Part shown: positions 6,451 to 6,459 of the stretch, in pieces | Numbering within the stretch: position 1 is the stretch's first letter | Layout of the letters: each line of letters starts with the position of its first letter | Assembly: GCA_036733345.1 (NCBI GenBank) | Contig: DAINAR010000099.1 | Location: 1 to 6,459, forward strand | Direction: 5' to 3' | From: JAFGMQ01 sp036733345 | GTDB taxonomy: Bacteria > Desulfobacterota > DSM-4660 > Desulfatiglandales > Desulfatiglandaceae | Length of the DNA stretch: 6,459 bases | The notes under the pieces: generated by a model | What the model saw: the letters and a program-made list of their open reading frames with translations, nothing else | Databases searched by the model: none | What the model was told of the DNA's origin: nothing | Position numbers and translations under genes: made by a program

Positions 6451-6459
6451 GGCGGACAA

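Overview
The window looks like a chromosomal segment from a Gram-negative, probably deltaproteobacterial (Desulfobacterota, Desulfobacterales-like) organism. This is inferred from protein style, not from a search. The hybrid kinase has the short charged N-terminal coiled coil, stacked PAS domains, 'HDFNNLL' H-box and 'SSGYS' receiver signature common in that group. The tripartite efflux parts imply an outer membrane. Base composition is moderate, with an AT-rich intergenic region.

Layout from left to right. (1) Positions 1-2094, leftward: a two-gene efflux segment. A NodT/TolC-type outer-membrane lipoprotein (613-2094) is transcribed first. It overlaps by 17 bases the start of a MacA-like periplasmic adaptor (membrane fusion protein), which runs off the left edge after 209 complete codons. 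The inner-membrane pump is not in the window and presumably lies further left. (2) Positions 2095-2513: a 419-base AT-rich divergent intergenic region with a candidate rightward promoter, a spaced 10-base direct repeat, a perfect 9-base tandem duplication and a clear GGAGG ribosome binding site. (3) Positions 2514-4859, rightward: a 781-residue soluble hybrid histidine kinase with three PAS domains, HisKA, HATPase and a C-terminal receiver. (4) Positions 4913-6243, leftward: a class I SAM-dependent methyltransferase followed by an aspartate/glutamate racemase-family protein. The two are joined by a 4-base GTGA overlap and so are almost certainly one operon. It converges on the kinase gene with a 53-base gap. 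(5) Positions 6244-6459: upstream of that operon lie a candidate promoter overlapped by an inverted repeat, a second short inverted repeat, and a dense array of CCAGCC hexamers. The hexamers are organised as three perfect 22-base units that end in a hairpin with inverted GGCTGG copies.

Functionally these are three independent modules: envelope export, cytoplasmic signal sensing with a phosphorelay, and a small metabolic pair of unknown substrate. I see no clear new defence or mobile system. The most unusual stretch is the hexamer array at the right edge, which could put G-rich repeats or a hairpin into the leader of the methyltransferase-racemase transcript if transcription starts to its right.
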